Positions 8,027 through 16,858 of a DNA stretch of 64,000 nt are shown here, one piece after another; within the stretch, counting starts at the first letter, position 1; the number at the start of each line of letters is the position of its first letter. The notes beneath the pieces are model-generated. The model saw nothing but the letters and a program-made list of their open reading frames with translations, had not been told where the DNA came from and did not search any database. This stretch comes from Prevotella sp. tc2-28 (GTDB lineage: Bacteria > Bacteroidota > Bacteroidia > Bacteroidales > Bacteroidaceae). The stretch is from NCBI RefSeq assembly GCF_900107705.1, contig NZ_FNRE01000009.1, forward strand, positions 112,569 through 176,568, read 5' to 3'. The translations under genes and the position numbers were made by a program.

Positions 8027-10503
8027 CCTTTTACCCTCCTATAAACTTCTCCTACCCACAATACGGGCGACGTACCAATGAATATATATAGCCATGTCTG
8101 CCAGCTGAGGGGGACGGTGCGGAACATCTGTCCGCCAAAGGTGACGATGAGCCATTGGCCTACCAGGACCAACATCAGCACCATCAAAAAAGCTTTGCAA
8201 GCCCATAGACGACGGAATGCTGAATGGGTGGAGCCCAGCATACGGGCATTGAACAAGTTCCACCACTGCAACATGACGAAGATGGTAAAGAACACTGTCA
8301 GCTCCACATCGTCAACACCCGCCACACGCTCGAAATACCAGAGCAATGAACCCATGAAAATGAAAAACAGACCACCGATGAATCCTATGCCTCGCATCAT
8401 ACCATGCGTGATGATAAAGGCATCACGACTACGAGGGCGCTCGTGCATCACTTCACGACTGGGGGGCAACGAAGCCAGTGCCATTGCCGCAAACGTGTCC
8501 ATAATCAGGTTTATCCATAGTATCTGCGTGATGGTCAGTGGCAGTTCCGTTCCTATCAGTGAACCAAAAAGAACCAACAACAGTGCCGTCACATTGACTA
8601 CCAACTGGAAAAAGACAAAGCGCTGAATGTTCTTATACAGCGAACGTCCCCACATCACGGCCTGTACAATGCTCCGGAACGAGTCATCAATCAGCGTGAT
8701 GTCACTGGCCTGCTTGGCCACACTCGTACCAGAGCCTAATGACAGTCCTACATGGGCACGGTTCAAGGCTGGTGCATCATTGGTTCCGTCACCAGTGACA
8801 GCCACCACCTCGCCTTGTTGTTGCAAGAGGGATACCAGTCGTTGCTTATCGGTAGGACGGGCTCTCGACATCACTTTCAACGACGTTATTCGCTGAAGTG
8901 CCTCCTCGTCACTCATGGCAGCAAAGTCACTGCCAGTCATGACATCCCCTTCTATACCTATCTGACGGGCTATCTCTTGCGCAGTTGCCGACGTGTCGCC
9001 CGTTACTATCTTGACATCGATGCCTGCCTGGCGACACTGTCCAATGGCCTCAGGCACCTCCTTTCGCAATGGGTCGCTGATTGCGACGATGGCCAACAGC
9101 GTCTTATCCTGTGCAATGGCAAGTGTACGCATGGCATGTTGCTGCCAGTCACGCAGCTGCGCTTCCATTTGCTGACGCATATCAGCTTCGATACTGCATT
9201 TCTCCATCACGATTTCTGGGGCACCTTTAATATAGGTCACATCACCAACGGTTGTCGACATATACTTTCGCTCTGTAGAGAACGGTTCACGACTTGTCAT
9301 CGGGTTCTCTTCACGCAGCTGTTCATAGTCCACACCTTGGCTGACTAACCAGCGTAGCAAAGCCTGTTCCGTCGGGTTGCCCACTTCGTGAGTTGCCGTC
9401 GTATTCAAGGCAATAGCTTTGAAGAGATCGGAGGGATCACCTATTCTATCCTCCTTCGTTCTTCTTACATCACTTACCGTCATACGGTTCTCGGTCAGTG
9501 TACCGGTTTTGTCTGTGCAGATGACTGTGACAGCACCCATCGTCTCAGAAGCCTGTAACTTACGTACCAAATTGTTCGACTTCAGCATACGTCGCATGTT
9601 CAGCGCCAACGCCAGCGTCACCGCCATCGGCAATCCCTCTGGCACAGCCATCACTATCAGTGTCACAGCCATCATGAAGTAACGCAACACCACTTCAACC
9701 ATACCTAGGTAGTCGTCAGTCTGCCACAGGTCGTTGGTCAGCATGTCATGTATGAGGAATATCAGGAAACTGGCTGTTGCCACCACGCCGCCTATCTTAC
9801 TTATCAACTTAGCCAACCGGTCCAATTGTATGTTCAACGGTGTCTTCACACCCGTCAACTCCGTAGCCTGTCGCGCTACATGACCAATCTCCGTGGCATC
9901 GCCAACGGCAGACACCACATATCGTCCTGTACCGCCCATCACCATAGACGAGCGTAACATCATATCCTTAGGATAAGCCTCTCCGTTTACCGCTTGCTGA
10001 TCAACTGGAACCGCTTTATGAGTCATTGGTTCGCCCGTCAGGCTCGACTCATCTACCTGTAAATCTGTACTTTCGAACAATTGTCCGTCAGCAGGCACCT
10101 CGTCTCCAGTCTCCACCACGACGACATCACCAACTACGACTTCACGACGTGGAATCTCTACTACCTGCCCATCGCGAACCACCTTCACGGGCTGTTCTTC
10201 GCCCAGCTGCGTCAGCACGTCAAATTTGCGGGCAGCATCACGCTCGAAGTAGAAACCTACCGTCGTAGCCAACAAAACGGCAGCAATAATACCTAGAGTC
10301 TCGATATAGTCATCCTTGACAAATGCCAAAACTAGCGACACAAGGGCTGCCACCAATAGGATGCGCACCATCGGGTCGTTGTATTTTTCCAGATATAGCC
10401 GCCACATCGATTGTCTGCGGGGTGGTGTCAACACGTTCTCTCCGTGCTTTACCCTGCTTTGCTCAACCTCTCTTGCGGTCAGTCCCTGATTCTTTTCTTT
10501 CAT
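8011..10503 (-). CDS. Calcium-translocating P-type ATPase (PMCA/SERCA-like)
   Basis: 830 aa from ATG 10503 (MKEKNQGLTAREVEQSR); the frame extends 13 codons further upstream, but a promoter lies there. The P-type motifs are present: TGE loop (SSLTGEP), phosphorylation site ICTDKTGTLT near residue 330, nucleotide-binding KGAPE, and VTGDGTNDAPAL. The transmembrane segment PEGLPMAVTLAL carries the PEGL motif of type II calcium pumps. It probably exports Ca2+ across the inner membrane. It is the first gene of the operon with ribF and a CPBP protease. Confidence 0.88.
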   Translation of the reverse strand: MKEKNQGLTAREVEQSRVKHGENVLTPPRRQSMWRLYLEKYNDPMVRILLVAALVSLVLAFVKDDYIETLGIIAAVLLATTVGFYFERDAARKFDVLTQLGEEQPVKVVRDGQVVEIPRREVVVGDVVVVETGDEVPADGQLFESTDLQVDESSLTGEPMTHKAVPVDQQAVNGEAYPKDMMLRSSMVMGGTGRYVVSAVGDATEIGHVARQATELTGVKTPLNIQLDRLAKLISKIGGVVATASFLIFLIHDMLTNDLWQTDDYLGMVEVVLRYFMMAVTLIVMAVPEGLPMAVTLALALNMRRMLKSNNLVRKLQASETMGAVTVICTDKTGTLTENRMTVSDVRRTKEDRIGDPSDLFKAIALNTTATHEVGNPTEQALLRWLVSQGVDYEQLREENPMTSREPFSTERKYMSTTVGDVTYIKGAPEIVMEKCSIEADMRQQMEAQLRDWQQHAMRTLAIAQDKTLLAIVAISDPLRKEVPEAIGQCRQAGIDVKIVTGDTSATAQEIARQIGIEGDVMTGSDFAAMSDEEALQRITSLKVMSRARPTDKQRLVSLLQQQGEVVAVTGDGTNDAPALNRAHVGLSLGSGTSVAKQASDITLIDDSFRSIVQAVMWGRSLYKNIQRFVFFQLVVNVTALLLVLFGSLIGTELPLTITQILWINLIMDTFAAMALASLPPSREVMHERPRSRDAFIITHGMMRGIGFIGGLFFIFMGSLLWYFERVAGVDDVELTVFFTIFVMLQWWNLFNARMLGSTHSAFRRLWACKAFLMVLMLVLVGQWLIVTFGGQMFRTVPLSWQTWLYIFIGTSPVLWVGEVYRRVKGWKVM

Positions 10504-10512
10504 AATTGTCTG

Positions 10513-10543
10513 CAAAGTTAGTGCAAACGCATAGAATTGCAAA
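10513..10543 (-). promoter_or_regulatory. Promoter of the ATPase-ribF-CPBP operon
   Basis: On the minus strand a -33-like TTTTG (about 10543-10539) precedes the -7 box TAACTTTG (10520-10513) with about 19 nt between. The expected transcription start lies only a few nt before the ATG at 10503, so the message would be nearly leaderless. Confidence 0.7.
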
Positions 10544-10584
10544 ATAAATTATGTTTTTTTACAACGATAATACATATTAATTTG

Positions 10585-10592
10585 TATCTTTG
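10585..10592 (+). promoter_or_regulatory. -7 box of the GH31 gene promoter
   Basis: TATCTTTG followed by CACAC, the Bacteroidetes TAnnTTTG consensus, 30 nt upstream of the GH31 start and divergent from the ATPase promoter. Confidence 0.7.
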
Positions 10593-10621
10593 CACACTAT
10601 TTCATTACTATTTAGTTAAAT

Positions 10622-12946
10622 ATGGACAAGAGACATTTAGGCTGGATGCTGTTATTGGCCACACTAACCAGTTGGGCTCAGGAAGTGAAAATTGAGTTTT
10701 TTACGCCAACAATCGTTCACATAACAAAAGGTGAACCAACCAAAACAATGGTGGTCACAGCAAAACCAGAGGCAGTAGTTGTCACTCGGAAAGGAAACAG
10801 TATATCCAGTTCTCAACTGACTGTGAGACAGGACACTCAAGGACGTCTGACATTCCTGACAGCCAAAGGGAAAGTGCTGCTGCGCGAGAAAAGCCATGAT
10901 ATCGCTCAGGTGCGTCAGACTTTCATACTTGACAAAGAAGAGGCCGTCTACGGACTGGGCACTTTCCAAAACGGCAAGATGAACCGCCGTGGTGAGCATA
11001 AGCGCATGGAGCAGTCAAACCTGGAAGATTTTCAAAATGTGCTTCAGAGCATCAAGGGATGGGGACTGTATTGGGAGAACTACTCGCCCACACAGTTTGA
11101 CGACGACGAGAACGGTATGTCTTTCACCTCTGAGGTAGGCAAAGGCATTGACTACTATTTCATGTATGGCGGCTCTGCTGATGGCGTGATAGCCCAGATG
11201 CGACACCTGTCAGGCGACGTTCCTATGTTCCCCCTATGGACCTATGGCTTCTGGCAATCGAAGGAGCGTTACAAGAGTGCTCGTGAGACAGAGGGTATTG
11301 TCGACAAATATCGTGAATTGCAGGTTCCACTGGATGGAATCATTCAGGACTGGCAGTATTGGGGCTCCAACTATCTGTGGAACGCTATGGATTTTCTATC
11401 AGAAGATTTTGCCAATGGTCCGCAGATGATACAGAATGTTCACCAGAAACACGCCCACTTCATGATTAGTATCTGGGCCAGTTTCGGTCCCCAGACTCGT
11501 CAATATCGCGAACTTTATGAGAAGGGGATGCTACTGCCCTTCCAGACCTGGCCCCAAAGTGGAATTTCACACATTTGGCCCCCTGTTATGGATTATCCCT
11601 CTGGTGTCAAGGTCTACGATGCCTTCCATCCCGAGGCACGTACCATCTATTGGAAATACCTGAAGACGCTCTTCAACTATGGCACCGATGCCTGGTGGAT
11701 GGATTCAACTGACCCCGACTGTTTTTATCCTACCGAGAGCGACTATGCCCACCCCGTCTATGGAGGCACCTGGCGCTCCCTGCGCAATGCCTTCCCCTTA
11801 GCAACTGTCAAGGGCGTGTATGAACGACAGCGTCAAGAGCAATCGGTCAGCAAACGTGTGTTCATCATGACACGTTCTGCCTTTGCCGGCCAGCAACACT
11901 ATGGTTCCAATATGTGGAGCGGCGACGTTGCTTCGTCGTGGGATATGCTGCGCAAGCAGGTTCCGGCAGGACTGAGCTTCACGCTTACCGGCAACCCTAA
12001 CTTTAATACCGACATCGGTGGATTCTTCTGCAATGCCTACAACACAAATGGTCCGGCATCAGCACCTCGCAACCCACAGTTCCAAGAACTTTACATCCGT
12101 TGGATGCAGTATGCTCTGTTTTGTCCAGTTTTCCGCAGTCATGGGGCTGACGCCCCTAGGGAAATATGGCAGTTTGGAAAGAAGGGGGAACCCGTCTACG
12201 ATGCCATAGAGAAGGCCATCCGTCTGCGCTATCGCCTCCTACCCTATCTTTACAGCATTGCTTGGCAGGTCACCAGCAACAACGACAGTTATATGCGTCC
12301 ACTATTCTCCGACTATGCCAATGACAAGCGCGTCTGGAACATAACTGACGAGTTTATGTTTGGTCGCCATATCCTGGCAGCACCCATCCTAGAAGCCCAG
12401 TACACGCAGGAGCAGATTATCAAAGAAGATGCCATGACCGGATGGGACCGGAAGGAGAACAAGGCAACAGGCGAAAACCAGACAGCAGACTGGACCAATC
12501 CGAAATCGACTACAAAGTATCTGCCTAAAGGAACCCTTTGGTATGACTTCTGGACCAACAAAAAATATCAGGGCGGACAACAAGTGACACTACAGACCAG
12601 CATCGACCGCGTTCCTATGTTCGTCGCAGCAGGCACCATTCTCCTACTGGCACCAGTAGTGCAATATGTTGGCGAGAAGCCTTGGAACCAGTTGGAAATC
12701 CGTATCTACCCGGGAGCCGACGGCAACTTCACGCTTTATGAAGACGAAGGCGACAACTATCATTACGAACAAGGGCTCTACACGACAATCACCTTCCATT
12801 GGGACAACAACCATCGTGTGCTCACCATTGGCGACAGGCAGGGTAGCTATCCCGGCATGACAGAGAAGCGCCAGTTTACCATCGTCTTCCCAGACGGTAC
12901 GTCAAAGACCGTCGAATACGATGGGCATCGGATTGCTTTACCTTAA
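10622..12946 (+). CDS. Secreted glycoside hydrolase family 31 enzyme
   Basis: 774 aa with signal peptide MDKRHLGWMLLLATLTSWAQ. The GH31 catalytic (beta/alpha)8 barrel is recognisable: nucleophile region WWMDSTDPDC near residue 358, the acid/base region WSGDVASSWDML, and TGNPNFNTDIGGFF. The N-terminal galactose-mutarotase-like domain and C-terminal beta domains complete the family architecture. It cleaves terminal alpha-glycosides in the periplasm or at the cell surface; alpha-glucosidase and alpha-xylosidase cannot be distinguished here. It is monocistronic, between a divergent operon and tRNA-Met. Confidence 0.88.
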   Translation: MDKRHLGWMLLLATLTSWAQEVKIEFFTPTIVHITKGEPTKTMVVTAKPEAVVVTRKGNSISSSQLTVRQDTQGRLTFLTAKGKVLLREKSHDIAQVRQTFILDKEEAVYGLGTFQNGKMNRRGEHKRMEQSNLEDFQNVLQSIKGWGLYWENYSPTQFDDDENGMSFTSEVGKGIDYYFMYGGSADGVIAQMRHLSGDVPMFPLWTYGFWQSKERYKSARETEGIVDKYRELQVPLDGIIQDWQYWGSNYLWNAMDFLSEDFANGPQMIQNVHQKHAHFMISIWASFGPQTRQYRELYEKGMLLPFQTWPQSGISHIWPPVMDYPSGVKVYDAFHPEARTIYWKYLKTLFNYGTDAWWMDSTDPDCFYPTESDYAHPVYGGTWRSLRNAFPLATVKGVYERQRQEQSVSKRVFIMTRSAFAGQQHYGSNMWSGDVASSWDMLRKQVPAGLSFTLTGNPNFNTDIGGFFCNAYNTNGPASAPRNPQFQELYIRWMQYALFCPVFRSHGADAPREIWQFGKKGEPVYDAIEKAIRLRYRLLPYLYSIAWQVTSNNDSYMRPLFSDYANDKRVWNITDEFMFGRHILAAPILEAQYTQEQIIKEDAMTGWDRKENKATGENQTADWTNPKSTTKYLPKGTLWYDFWTNKKYQGGQQVTLQTSIDRVPMFVAAGTILLLAPVVQYVGEKPWNQLEIRIYPGADGNFTLYEDEGDNYHYEQGLYTTITFHWDNNHRVLTIGDRQGSYPGMTEKRQFTIVFPDGTSKTVEYDGHRIALP

Positions 12947-13015
12947 AAAAGCACTTTGCAAAGGCATAAAAGTCATTATTTTCGGAAAATATTTGGAGAT
13001 TTGCAAGAATCTGCT

Positions 13016-13023
13016 TATCTTTG
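13016..13023 (+). promoter_or_regulatory. -7 box of the tRNA-Met promoter
   Basis: TATCTTTG followed by CACC, 20 nt before the tRNA, with TTTGG upstream near the -33 position. Confidence 0.65.
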
Positions 13024-13042
13024 CACCGCTTTTACGAGCACT

Positions 13043-13116
13043 GGACTTGTAGCTCAGTTGGTTAGAGCAACAGACTCATAATCTGGAGGTCCCAGGTTCA
13101 AGCCCTGGCTGGTCCA
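13043..13116 (+). tRNA. tRNA-Met (anticodon CAT)
   Basis: A 74-nt cloverleaf starting GGACTTGTAGCTCAG with anticodon CAT in loop CTCATAA, T-loop GGTTCAAGC, and 3' end GGTCCA without an encoded CCA. One T-T mismatch is visible in the acceptor stem. Elongator tRNA-Met is inferred because the D-arm and acceptor do not have initiator features such as three G-C pairs in the anticodon stem. tRNA genes are common integration targets and the mobile element begins just downstream. Confidence 0.92.
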
Positions 13117-13139
13117 CAAAATCAAGTTGGTGATTTTGA

Positions 13140-13173
13140 GAGAGTTACGCAAGAAGCGTGACTCTCTTTTTTT
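13140..13173 (+). terminator. Intrinsic terminator after tRNA-Met
   Basis: An 11-bp stem GAGAGTTACGC/GCGTGACTCTC (one G-T pair) with loop AAGAA, followed by seven T. Confidence 0.85.
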
Positions 13174-13553
13174 GCCCTTATATATACTTTGGGAACAAAC
13201 AGGGAACAAAGACTCATTTTCTAATAGTAATAAAATTGAACGTTTTTAGCGTTCTTTAGCTATCATGTGATAGTTTATTTGAAGATTAAGACTTCCTAAA
13301 ACGCCTTGAACCAGTGCTGTTAAATTTTCAAAAATGGCCATTCTGACGGTCTTTCTGTTTGTCGGATTGTTATCTCGGCTTGGCAAATCCACTATGCTTA
13401 TATTACTCGCACTCGACATTTAAAAAGTAAAAGAATTAAACACAAAGAAGCCCGTCAACTGACCTCGAACTTTTAACTAATGCCATAAGCGGTCTGCTTT
13501 CGAGCGTGACGGGTACTTCTTCTATCAAATATGACGCAAAGGACAACTTATAT
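13174..13553. other. Left edge of the mobile element, non-coding with inverted repeats
   Basis: No gene is supported. The stretch holds a direct repeat of GGGAACAAA (about 13190-13210), two small hairpins (GAACG/CGTTC and CTATC/GATAG near 13240-13275), and a larger interrupted stem. That stem pairs AGAAG-CCCGTCA (13446-13457) with TGACGGG-TA-CTTCT (13507-13520) around an inner CTCGAA/TTCGAG. The larger stem lies just past the rep stop and may act as its terminator. No integrase and no copy of the tRNA 3' end were found here. Confidence 0.45.
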
Positions 13554-14912
13554 CTACATGCAGAATAAATCCTGCTGTATAGGCTTCTGTTTGCGTTTTG
13601 TTGGTGCATTCATTGGCTCCAATGACCATCCGAACTCCTTCAGATTAACTCTGAGCGCATATTTGATGATGCTATTCCGGCGGTATGCATCGGTGCCACT
13701 TTTGAATTTCGGCTGCTTCTCCTTGTCTTGGATTACCTGGATCACCTGCATGTAACTATCGTAGCTCCTACCAGCCTTCAAGCGGATTTGTTTCATGTAA
13801 TAAAGCACTTCATCTTCATGCAGATAATGGCCGAGCAGCGTCTGCAGGGCAACCTCTTGGGCATCTTTGCCTGCATTGTACCAAACATTCTCCCTCATTC
13901 GCTGATGGATGTCGGTGTGTTCTACAGGCTCCGCATACTCCTCAAATGGAGAAAGTGGCTCGTCACCCTTCTGCCAGGGCTTTTCAAGTCCTTCCTTGGG
14001 GAAATCCTTGGTGTAGATGAAGATAAATATCGATGAAACCTTACCTCCACGCCCCTTCCGAGGCCCTTCTTGGAAGTCGAACCAGAGATTCGAGTGTTTG
14101 GCAGCATACAGTTCAAACAGCTCCATCTGGGTTGCTTCCAGTATAAACTGGCGTACTTCCTTAAAACTGGTGTAGATGGCAGGTGTGATAATCTTCTTGG
14201 TTCTTGGGTCGCGCACCTCATCGAGGTTGAAGATGCGCCGGAAGTCCTCCATCTGAATCGGCACTACCCTCTTCTTATAGACATGTCCCAATGCCTTCTC
14301 TCCACTGTCGAGGAATCGGAAATCGCCACAGAACTGGCTGCACAGCTCATACATCTTCTGCGAATACTTCGATCTGAGCAGCATGGCCGTTCCGAGGTCG
14401 AAGGTCGTGAAACTCTTGGAAATGTCTATCAGGTATGGCATAATCTCTGGCGATACGCGCACGTCATACAAACCTGTCTCTGTATTATAGAAGAACGAGT
14501 CCACCCAGTGAACTTCTCCCCTGATTAACTGTCCCTGCTCATTCTTGAAGATCACGGGAACCAGTTTCTTTGCGAGTTCTCGCAGTGCAGCATAGGTACG
14601 AGGAACATTCTTCTGACCACCGATAAGCCCCAGGTCATCGTCAGTCAGATGGAAGTAGAGATCCTTCCAGCTGTCCGGCACACCAAGGTTCTTCTCAGTG
14701 TACTTGTGCTTCACCTCGCCTGTAATGAAATAGAGCGTCCTCCGTTCTATCAGTCCATAGACGACGGGCGAATTGACGATTGCATTACTCCAGCGCACCT
14801 GCTCATGGGTTATCTTACCAACCGCAGGATAGCGAAGTGTTATGTTCATCGGCTCTGAAAGGTTCAGGCAGCTGACTTCGTTTTCTATCTTCTGCTTCAT
14901 TTTAAAGATCAT
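13554..14912 (-). CDS. RepB-type replication initiator (Rep_3 family)
   Basis: 452 aa. The fold of two winged-helix domains typical of iteron-binding plasmid initiators is suggested by NAIVNSPVVYGLIERRTLYF, SKYSQKMYELCSQF and the second-domain motif MEDFRRIFNLDEVRDPRTKK. The C-terminal 130 residues after the RKGRGGKV segment are extra compared with minimal Rep proteins. Six iterons lie just upstream at 15029-15407, and a TAACTTTG promoter box on the minus strand ends 41 nt before the start. An alternative start is the ATG at 14900. It implies that the element, or its ancestor, replicates as a plasmid. Confidence 0.85.
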   Translation of the reverse strand: MIFKMKQKIENEVSCLNLSEPMNITLRYPAVGKITHEQVRWSNAIVNSPVVYGLIERRTLYFITGEVKHKYTEKNLGVPDSWKDLYFHLTDDDLGLIGGQKNVPRTYAALRELAKKLVPVIFKNEQGQLIRGEVHWVDSFFYNTETGLYDVRVSPEIMPYLIDISKSFTTFDLGTAMLLRSKYSQKMYELCSQFCGDFRFLDSGEKALGHVYKKRVVPIQMEDFRRIFNLDEVRDPRTKKIITPAIYTSFKEVRQFILEATQMELFELYAAKHSNLWFDFQEGPRKGRGGKVSSIFIFIYTKDFPKEGLEKPWQKGDEPLSPFEEYAEPVEHTDIHQRMRENVWYNAGKDAQEVALQTLLGHYLHEDEVLYYMKQIRLKAGRSYDSYMQVIQVIQDKEKQPKFKSGTDAYRRNSIIKYALRVNLKEFGWSLEPMNAPTKRKQKPIQQDLFCM

Positions 14913-14952
14913 TTCTGTTAAACGTTTGCCTTATGGCTTGAATTTCTCGATG

Positions 14953-14960
14953 CAAAGTTA
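14953..14960 (-). promoter_or_regulatory. -7 box of the rep promoter
   Basis: TAACTTTG followed by CATC on the minus strand, about 40 nt from the rep start and next to the first iteron, so Rep binding could repress it. Confidence 0.6.
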
Positions 14961-15028
14961 CTACAACTATTCAGTAATGATAAAAATAAGAATGTTAATT
15001 TTCCAAGTCACGATTTCTTATTTAGACA

Positions 15029-15407
15029 AGCGCAAAACCTCCTAAGTTCGATTTCTGTTCTCATAGAATATCACATCCCGCCGCTCTTGGGTCAACGTCT
15101 GGGACAACCATTTAGCGCATTTTCTCCTAAGTTCAGCGCAAAATCTCCTAACTTCCAGCGCAAAACCTCCTAAGTTCAGCGCATTTTCTCCTGAAAAAAC
15201 TCCTGAAAACCCTGTAAATACACATAATTCGGCTTCCTTTAAATAAAGCTATAATAAATAATTTAATAAATAAAGCTTTATACGCGCACGAGAGAGGCGG
15301 CTGGGCTTAAAGGGAAAAAGATGAAGGTCTATGATACGATGGATTTACCAAAGGGAAAAGAAAATCGAGGCTTTCAGGCACATTTCAGCGCATTTTCTCC
15401 TAAGTTC
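15029..15407. repeat. Iteron cluster, candidate replication origin (oriV)
   Basis: Six copies of a 21-22 bp iteron with core AGCGCAAAAYCTCCTAAGTTC or AGCGCATTTTCTCCTAAGTTC. They start at about 15029, 15114, 15135, 15157, 15178 (degenerate 3' half) and 15387. Copies two to five are head to tail with a 21-22 bp period, two helical turns. An AT-rich stretch (15240-15285) lies between the tandem block and the last copy and could be the unwinding element. They sit directly upstream of the divergently read rep gene, the standard arrangement for Rep_3 plasmids. Confidence 0.85.
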
Positions 15408-15646
15408 GATGTTCTATGCAATTCTATGATAGAGTGCCAAGACTTCTTTTCCCTTTTAGCCTGATGCAACTTTTTTGCCGAAAAACCAGCTCAAAAAGCG
15501 AAAGCACCTCGTCTTGCCATCTTTTGAGCATGTGAGTAAAGTCCCCTTTTTTGTCCATTTCATCGAGCGAAAGGAACACAAATATTGGCCAGGCTCCAAG
15601 CGTTGAAACTTGAAATCTGGCTCTCAGCAGTCGATGGCCACTACCC

Positions 15647-15796
15647 TTAGCAGTGAACTTCGCCAGCCAATTCGCCGACTACACGGCACAGAAGCGTCGC
15701 CAGAAGCCATCCGAGTTTGGCGATGCATGCGAGTATCTTAAATGCTCCAAGTACAATGCCGTAGCCGAGCATGAAGAACAGTACAAATATCTGCAT
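15647..15796 (-). CDS. Small hydrophobic protein
   Basis: 49 aa (starts MQIFVLFFMLGYGIVLGAF), almost entirely one or two hydrophobic segments, ending GELAGEVHC. A longer frame starts at 15880 but a near-consensus -7 box TATCTTTA lies about 20 nt upstream of ATG 15796 on the minus strand, with TTTTG further up. No family is recognised. It lies between the iterons and the octamer array; a role in element maintenance, or as a toxin-like membrane peptide, is possible but not shown. Confidence 0.45.
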   Translation of the reverse strand: MQIFVLFFMLGYGIVLGAFKILACIAKLGWLLATLLCRVVGELAGEVHC

Positions 15797-15892
15797 ACTA
15801 CTTACGTTTTGTTTATGTAAAGATACACAAAATCCGCGAGACCACCAAGGCTTCCGGCTTCCATCTGCCGCCCCATCCATTCTTTTCCCTCG

Positions 15893-16212
15893 ATGCAGAA
15901 AGACATATTTTCAGAGATTCATAAACTTATAAACTATGTAATTCTATCTTTCAGCAATTCTATCATTCAGTAAATATGAAGTACATAAATTCAGTTATTC
16001 AGTTTTTATGAAATACAGAAAATAAGAGTTTCAGTTATTCAGTAAATAAGAAATTAAGAAAGACAGAGTTTAAGCAAATCTATCATTCAAAGTTTATGAA
16101 ATACTGAAATTCATATTTTCAAAAAATCAGTAATTCAGATATTCAGAGAATAAGAAATACAGCAAATCAGTAATTCAGAAAGATAGTAAATCAGAAACTC
16201 TATCTTTCTGAA
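15893..16212. repeat. Degenerate octamer tandem array I (40 units, exact 8-nt register)
   Basis: The whole 320 bp can be cut into 40 consecutive octamers without one insertion or deletion. The consensus is roughly (A/T)(A/T)TCAG(A/T)(A/T), with variants such as AATAAGAA, ATACAGAA, TTTATGAA and ATTCTATC. C or G is nearly confined to positions 4, 6 and sometimes 7 or 8. Bases before 15893 break the register abruptly. It lies between the small hydrophobic gene and the mob promoter. It is not coding, because stops occur in the frames read through. Confidence 0.85.
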
Positions 16213-16247
16213 ACGGCTGATTTCATCGTAACTTTCGATACGTAATG

Positions 16248-16279
16248 TTTGCCCACATCAACGAAAATCCGTACCTTTG
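16248..16279 (+). promoter_or_regulatory. Promoter of the mob genes
   Basis: TTTG (16248-16251), 20 nt spacer, TACCTTTG (16272-16279): a good match to the Bacteroidetes -33/-7 promoter. The transcript would have a leader of about 190 nt before the MobC-like start. Confidence 0.7.
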
Positions 16280-16473
16280 TAGATGCGAGGCCAGCCCACC
16301 AAGGCAACAGACGAGCAAGCCGCAAGACGAATCCTGCGGAAACAGAATAGCAAGTTGTACTTTTGTGGCCACAAACCCCGCTGACGGGATTTGCTGACCA
16401 AAAAGTCACCTTGCCAGAGCTGCCGCCCTGGGGATGCCGATACTCGCAACTCGTATCTTATATATAAGGAATA
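16280..16473. other. Leader of the mob operon, candidate oriT region
   Basis: No gene. It contains a perfect 14-bp palindrome TTTGTGGCCACAAA (16362-16375) followed at once by a CCCG-ctga-CGGG hairpin. It lies directly upstream of the MobC-like and relaxase genes, where oriT is usually found in mobilisation modules. The nic site cannot be named from sequence alone; the assignment is by position and inverted repeats only. Confidence 0.35.
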
Positions 16474-16857
16474 ATGGACAAGAGAACTATCGTAAGAAAA
16501 GTGAGGCTCTCTCCAGAGGAGGATGCCCTATTCATGAGGAAAGCAGCCCGCTATAAGGCTGTCAGCGCAATGATTCGCGATGCCGTCAGACAGTTCGACG
16601 ACACCGCCACCCACGGCAAAGTCAAGGCTCTGAAGGAAATGACAGCCCTCTATCGCCAATACCAGCAGGAACTCAGCTGGCTTGGCGGTAACTTCAACCA
16701 GACTGTCAAGCGAGCCAATGAGCTGGCAATCGCTGAAGAACTCACTCCGCAGTTCTTCGAGCAGACCCTCTATCCCCAAGTTGCAGAAATTCAGAAACTC
16801 ATCAACAGCATAAAGGGGGAACTACATGACATAGCCAAAGAAGTGTCAAAACTATGA
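16474..16857 (+). CDS. MobC-like relaxosome accessory protein
   Basis: 127 aa. The N-terminal IVRKVRLSPEEDALFMRKA is a ribbon-helix-helix-like DNA-binding segment, followed by helical regions and the SWLGGNFNQTVKRANELA motif characteristic of MobC proteins (the GxNxNQ-type box). It would bind oriT and assist the relaxase encoded 113 nt downstream. The gap between them is filled with octamer repeats. Confidence 0.75.
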   Translation: MDKRTIVRKVRLSPEEDALFMRKAARYKAVSAMIRDAVRQFDDTATHGKVKALKEMTALYRQYQQELSWLGGNFNQTVKRANELAIAEELTPQFFEQTLYPQVAEIQKLINSIKGELHDIAKEVSKL

Positions 16858-16858
16858 T

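Noticed and set aside
13174..13553. Remnant integrase gene at the element edge
   Set aside because: Repeats GGGAACAAA and stems are present, but no reading frame with recombinase motifs was found.
15893..16212. Octamer array read as a CRISPR array
   Set aside because: There are no conserved 25-40 bp repeats with unique spacers; the unit is 8 nt and degenerate, and no cas genes are present.
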